From Flavobacteriales bacterium (GTDB lineage: Bacteria; Bacteroidota; Bacteroidia; Flavobacteriales; UBA7312), in the NCBI GenBank assembly GCA_029248105.1, contig JAQWJZ010000037.1, forward strand, positions 57,715 to 121,714: a stretch of DNA of 64,000 bases, read 5' to 3'. Positions within the stretch are counted from its first letter, which is position 1, and each line of letters begins with the position of its first letter. Below, piece by piece: positions 62,497-64,000 of the stretch. A program made the position numbers and the translations under genes. Below the pieces are notes generated by a model. It did no database searches, was not told where the DNA came from, and was given only the letters and a program-made list of their open reading frames with translations.

Positions 62497-62814
62497 ATGG
62501 CATTAGAAATTACAGACGCAAATTTTAAAGAAACAGTTTTAGATTCAGACAAACCAGTATTAGTAGACTTTTGGGCTACATGGTGTGGTCCTTGTCGAAT
62601 GGTAGGTCCTATCGTTGATGAGTTAGCCAACGACTATGAAGGAAAGGCCGTAGTAGGTAAAGTAAATGTTGATGATAACTCAGCAGTACCTTCCGAATAC
62701 GGTATTCGTAATATACCGGCTTTATTAATCTTTAAAAATGGTCAGATTGTAGACAAGGTAATCGGTGCAGTGCCTAAAAACGTATTGGCTGAAAAATTAG
62801 ATGCCCAATTATAA
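62497..62814 (+). CDS. trxA: Thioredoxin
   Basis: A 105-residue cytoplasmic disulfide reductase. Seen: the active site WCGPC at 29-33, [20 protein letters not shown], the cis-Pro in [14 protein letters not shown] and KVNVDDN. It should keep thioredoxin-dependent enzymes reduced, among them the ArsC encoded at 20671. A promoter element lies at 62451-62458 and a strong terminator follows the gene, so it is probably transcribed alone. Confidence 0.97.
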   Translation: MALEITDANFKETVLDSDKPVLVDFWATWCGPCRMVGPIVDELANDYEGKAVVGKVNVDDNSAVPSEYGIRNIPALLIFKNGQIVDKVIGAVPKNVLAEKLDAQL

Positions 62815-62832
62815 TTTTTTAGAATAATTTAT

Positions 62833-62857
62833 AAAAAGGGCTTTTTGCCCTTTTTTT
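62833..62857 (+). terminator. Rho-independent terminator of trxA
   Basis: Stem AAAAAGGGC (62833-62841) / GCCCTTTTT (62847-62855) with a TTTTT loop and T tract to 62857. The DUF58 gene starts just 4 bases later. Confidence 0.88.
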
Positions 62858-62861
62858 GTTT

Positions 62862-63782
62862 ATGATTGAAAGGAAAGACATAGAAAAGTTTGAGAATCTT
62901 GAACTACTAGCCAATCAAGTGGTTGAAGGGTTTATTACAGGTCTTCACAAAAGTCCTTTTCATGGTTTTTCTGTGGAATTTGCCGAACATCGTCTTTACA
63001 ATTCTGGTGAAAGTACTAGACATATTGATTGGAAACTGTATGCACGTACAGATAAGTTCTTTGTAAAACGATTTGAAGAAGAAACCAACCTAAGGTGTAG
63101 GATTATTATTGACCAATCTTCATCTATGTATTTTCCAAATAAGGATAACCCAAGTGTGGATAATCCTAATAAGTTATATTTCTCGGTTTTATGTGCAGCA
63201 GCCCTCATGAACTTATTGAAAAGACAAAGAGACGCAGTTGGACTGAGTTTGTTTTCAGATAAAGTAAATCTGCATACAAACGAAAAGACTAGCACCAAGC
63301 ATCATCAGTATCTTTTGCATGAATTAGATAAAGTTCTTCATCAGCCTTCATTAATGAAAAGCTCTCGACTTGTTGATGGTCTGCATCAGATTGCAGAGAA
63401 TATTCATCAACGTTCTTTAGTTATCTTGTTCAGTGATATGTTTGATAATTCTGAGAAAAATGAGGAATTGTTTTCTGCGTTACATCATTTGAAGTTTAAC
63501 AAACATGAGGTCGTATTGTTTCACGTTATGGATAAGTCTAAAGAGCTAGAATTTGATTATGAGAATAGACCTTACAAGTTTGTTGATATGGAAACAGGAG
63601 AGATGCTCAAGCTTTCTCCTAATGAAGTTAAGAAAAATTTTGTTCAAGAATCTCAAGAATTTTTAAATGCCTTAAAATTGAAATGTATTCAATATAAAAT
63701 AGACTTTGTGGAAGTAGATATAAATTCAGGTTTTGAATCTATTTTATTATCTTATCTTAGAAAACGAGCTAAGCTGCATTGA
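62862..63782 (+). CDS. DUF58 domain protein (vWA-like)
   Basis: A 306-residue cytoplasmic protein started at the ATG at 62862, right behind the trxA terminator; a TTG in the terminator tail at 62856 would be the only alternative. Seen: the DUF58 hallmark VEFAEHRLYNSGESTRHIDWKLYARTDKFFVKRFEEET near residue 30-70, then a vWA-like strand IIIDQSSSMYF (DxSxS motif) near residue 83 and VILFSDMFDN near residue 188. DUF58 genes usually sit in MoxR/Bat operons; none is adjacent here. Some read-through from trxA or an internal start is needed for its expression. Confidence 0.9.
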   Translation: MIERKDIEKFENLELLANQVVEGFITGLHKSPFHGFSVEFAEHRLYNSGESTRHIDWKLYARTDKFFVKRFEEETNLRCRIIIDQSSSMYFPNKDNPSVDNPNKLYFSVLCAAALMNLLKRQRDAVGLSLFSDKVNLHTNEKTSTKHHQYLLHELDKVLHQPSLMKSSRLVDGLHQIAENIHQRSLVILFSDMFDNSEKNEELFSALHHLKFNKHEVVLFHVMDKSKELEFDYENRPYKFVDMETGEMLKLSPNEVKKNFVQESQEFLNALKLKCIQYKIDFVEVDINSGFESILLSYLRKRAKLH

Positions 63783-63798
63783 TTTTTTTTAAATATTC

Positions 63799-63831
63799 TT
63801 TGTTACTAATTCAAAAAACAATTTATATTTG
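63799..63831 (+). promoter_or_regulatory. Promoter of tRNA-Asp
   Basis: TTTG at 63799-63802 and TATATTTG at 63824-63831, 21 bases apart, match the Bacteroidota -33/-7 elements; the tRNA begins 36 bases after the -7 element. Confidence 0.7.
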
Positions 63832-63867
63832 CAACCGCTTCGCAAGAAGCTGTTCTTTTATAGAAAC

Positions 63868-63941
63868 GGTTTGGTAGTTCAGTTGGTTAGAATACATGCC
63901 TGTCACGCATGGGGTCGCGGGTTCGAGTCCCGTCCAGACCG
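63868..63941 (+). tRNA. tRNA-Asp (anticodon GTC)
   Basis: A 74-base cloverleaf: acceptor GGTTTGG (63868-63874) pairs with CCAGACC (63934-63940, one G-T wobble), discriminator G 63941. The anticodon stem CATGC/GCATG encloses the loop CTGTCAC, giving anticodon GTC for Asp. The T arm GCGGG-TTCGAGT-CCCGT is standard. The CCA end is not encoded. Confidence 0.95.
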
Positions 63942-63955
63942 CAGATTTCGGAGTT

Positions 63956-63987
63956 AACCCCTTGATTTTCAAGGGGTTTTCTTTTTG
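63956..63987 (+). terminator. Rho-independent terminator after tRNA-Asp
   Basis: A perfect 10-bp stem AACCCCTTGA (63956-63965) / TCAAGGGGTT (63969-63978) with a TTT loop and a T-rich tail TTTTCTTTTT. Confidence 0.88.
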
Positions 63988-64000
63988 GCGTTGTCGAAAG

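Overview
This 64 kb window is ordinary, gene-dense chromosome from a low-GC member of the Bacteroidota, almost certainly a flavobacterium (class Flavobacteriia). The evidence is the Bacteroidota-type promoter -7 element (TAnnTTTG) in front of many genes, a type IX secretion C-terminal sorting domain, a TonB-dependent receptor with a carboxypeptidase-like plug extension, the flavobacterial DUF4834-YfhO pair, a short CarB without its allosteric domain, a DnaE fused to a proofreading exonuclease, a fused E1 2-oxoacid dehydrogenase, BshA of bacillithiol synthesis, and a 6S-like RNA between zapA and rny. No phage, insertion sequence, integron or CRISPR array was seen.

Layout. 1-5.6 kb: end of lpxK, purine nucleoside phosphorylase, a secreted T9SS cargo protein, rpmH and carB. 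5.6-14.9 kb: envelope and glycan genes (DUF4834, YfhO, two glycosyltransferases, a propeller-like protein of unknown function, a PIG-L deacetylase, a flippase, galE). 14.9-22.8 kb: an M1 peptidase fused to a predicted outer-membrane barrel, a TonB-dependent receptor, thioredoxin-type arsenate reductase and an M23 peptidase. 22.9-25.3 kb: a small coiled-coil gene, zapA, a 6S-like RNA and rny. 25.3-32.1 kb: SirB1-like protein, nucleoside phosphorylase, a double Usp protein, a GH3/serine-hydrolase fusion and bshA. 32.1-40.7 kb: SUI1, a lipid kinase, an LtaS-like enzyme, a 38-residue Cys-rich membrane protein, the fused E1, small secreted proteins, a large conserved protein of unknown function and an MBL-fold hydrolase. 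40.7-48.3 kb: a dihydroorotase homologue that appears to have lost its metal site, a BatA-type membrane protein, a PLP decarboxylase interrupted by an in-frame TGA, a LolD-like ATPase and a DUF5916 protein. 48.4-64 kb: sucC, a biotin carboxylase, a WcaJ-like sugar-phosphate transferase with a lipoprotein and a dehydrogenase, pcm, a 3-hydroxyacyl-CoA dehydrogenase, DUF4294, rimM, rpsP with a long repetitive tail, dnaE, trxA, a DUF58 protein and tRNA-Asp.

The genes most worth a second look are the pseudo-dihydroorotase, the TGA-interrupted decarboxylase, the 6S-like RNA (which also shows that rny starts later than the longest reading frame), the peptidase-barrel fusion, the repetitive tail of ribosomal protein S16, and the compact glycosyltransferase/propeller/deacetylase/flippase group. 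No convincing wholly new multi-gene system was found; that last group is the nearest candidate.
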